Assembly: GCF_020923435.1 (NCBI RefSeq)
Contig: NZ_CP087263.1
Coordinates: 1,011,970 to 1,075,969, forward strand
Length of the DNA: 64,000 nt
Direction of reading: 5' to 3'
Origin: Brevibacillus humidisoli
GTDB taxonomy: Bacteria; Bacillota; Bacilli; Brevibacillales; Brevibacillaceae
The translations under genes were made by a program, and so were the position numbers. How positions within the stretch are numbered: position 1 is the stretch's first letter; each line of letters starts with the position of its first letter. This document shows positions 63,178-64,000 of this stretch, one piece after another. Below the pieces are notes generated by a model that saw only the letters and a program-made list of their open reading frames with translations, did not search any database and was not told the origin of the DNA.

Positions 63178-63296
63178 CTATACAATGGTGTTTCGGAGAG
63201 AAGCGTTGCCGATCTGCTGCACGCTCTCTTCTGCCAGTTTTAAAAACAGGCGTGATTCGTCTATACTAGACTTGAGAAAGATGGGGTGCCATTGTC

Positions 63297-64000
63297 ATGC
63301 TGCTCAAGGATTTGCTCGCTCCACTGCTAGTCGTCTCCCTGCATGGGAAGCAACAGTTGGAGATCACCGGACTGACTGCGGATTCACGACGCGTAAAGCC
63401 AGGTGACCTGTTCATCTGTCTGAGCGGATTCACTGTTGATGGACATACATACGCAGCCGAAGCGGTGGAGCGTGGTGCAGTCGCGGTCCTGGCAGAGCGG
63501 GAAGTGGCTGGGGTCGAGGCAGGAACAGTCGCCATCGTCCCCGACACACGCCGGGCAATGGCTATCCTCGCCGACCGTTTTTACGGTTCGCCTACGCATG
63601 AGTTGAAGTTGATTGGGGTGACCGGAACCAACGGGAAAACGACAACCACCCATTTGATCGACAAGATTTTGCGAGACCAGAAGAAGCATACCGGATTGAT
63701 CGGAACCATACACATGCGAATTGGAGAAGAATACGAGGAGATAAAGAACACCACGCCTGACATCCTTGAACTGCAGCGCAGTTTTCGCAGGATGCGCGAT
63801 GTGGATACCGAGTACGGGATCATGGAAGTCTCCTCGCATGCACTTGACATCGGTCGTGTGCACGGATGCAACTTTCACACCGCCGTATTTACCAACTTGA
63901 CCCAGGATCATCTCGACTACCATCAGACGATGGAAAACTATCGGCTTGCAAAGTCGCTGCTTTTTGCGCAGTTGGGCAACAGTTATGACCCGCAGCGGAT
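63297..64000 (+). CDS. murE: UDP-N-acetylmuramyl-tripeptide synthetase MurE, partial
   Basis: Adds the third amino acid (meso-diaminopimelate in Bacillus relatives) to the peptidoglycan precursor. About 234 codons from ATG 63297, open to the window edge. N-terminal ITGLTADSRRVKPGDLFICLSGFTVDGHTYAAEAVERGA, ATP-binding GVTGTNGKTTTTHLIDKIL, TTPDILELQRSFRRM, EVSSHALDIGRVHGCNFHTAVFTNLTQDHLDYH. Substrate choice lies in the missing C-terminus. Confidence 0.95.
   Translation, partial: MLLKDLLAPLLVVSLHGKQQLEITGLTADSRRVKPGDLFICLSGFTVDGHTYAAEAVERGAVAVLAEREVAGVEAGTVAIVPDTRRAMAILADRFYGSPTHELKLIGVTGTNGKTTTTHLIDKILRDQKKHTGLIGTIHMRIGEEYEEIKNTTPDILELQRSFRRMRDVDTEYGIMEVSSHALDIGRVHGCNFHTAVFTNLTQDHLDYHQTMENYRLAKSLLFAQLGNSYDPQR

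Noticed and set aside
1-64000. CRISPR arrays, tRNA or rRNA genes, prophage
   Set aside because: No regularly spaced repeats, no cloverleaf with GGTTCGAATCC-type arm, no phage structural or integrase genes seen on reading both strands.

Overview
The window looks like the chromosome of an aerobic, endospore-forming Firmicute of the Paenibacillaceae type (Brevibacillus-like is my best guess; this is inference, not a database result). The signs are strong AGGAGG-type ribosome binding sites with many GTG/TTG starts, intrinsic terminators, YhcN/YlaJ spore lipoproteins, a RsfA/YlbO regulator, SpoVD, bacillithiol synthesis (BshC), Spx-like MgsR, a GbsR-type regulator beside OpuA, and the order mraZ-rsmH-ftsL-pbpB-spoVD-murE. 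I saw no rRNA, tRNA, CRISPR array or prophage.

Layout. 0-1.1 kb: 5' part of an IS1182-family element cut by the window edge. 1.3-9.4 kb: secreted acidic beta-propeller protein; a three-gene operon DUF4166 / SRPBCC-DoxX / DUF2071; arginine decarboxylase speA; nitronate monooxygenase; a YktB-like protein. 9.4-16.5 kb: small hypotheticals, an unusual endonuclease III relative, speD (AdoMet decarboxylase), a YhcN lipoprotein, and two adjacent TldD/PmbA-like proteins that both lack the zinc-protease motif. 16.6-28.7 kb: typA, nfo, ylaH, ilvE, a secreted acidic protein, an FMN split-barrel protein, an HTH-TPR regulator, an aldo/keto reductase, ylaJ and phoH2 (ylaK). 28.7-36.1 kb: an unexplained 400-bp intergenic stretch, a YqgX-like hydrolase, a CapA-type lipoprotein, a secreted coiled-coil protein, a MidA methyltransferase, DUF2626 (YqgY-like), a SufR-like regulator and mgsR, recalling the B. 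subtilis yqgX-yqgY-yqgZ order with genes inserted.

36.1-64 kb follows what I recall as the B. subtilis ylbO-ylbP-ylbQ(panE)-bshC-mraZ-rsmH-ftsL-pbpB-spoVD-murE order, but with two accessory blocks. The first, between ylbP and panE, holds a leucine-degradation type acyl-CoA carboxylase operon (biotin carboxylase, biotin carrier, HMG-CoA lyase, enoyl-CoA hydratase, carboxyltransferase), a gbsR/opuAABC glycine betaine system, and a complete 1537-bp IS1182-family element inserted in the opuA terminator with a 25-bp palindromic target duplication. The second, between bshC and mraZ, holds a frameshifted YjeH-like amino-acid exporter, a divergent LysR regulator and S-adenosylhomocysteine hydrolase.

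Themes: polyamine and S-adenosylmethionine metabolism (speA, speD, ahcY, possible methionine exporter); branched-chain amino-acid turnover (ilvE plus the carboxylase cluster); osmoprotection (gbsR/opuA); and envelope and septum assembly (dcw cluster). The most unusual items are the zinc-less TldD/PmbA-like pair, terminator-targeted IS insertions, a perfect 15-bp palindrome on the opuA promoter, and the 28.7-29.0 kb intergenic region.
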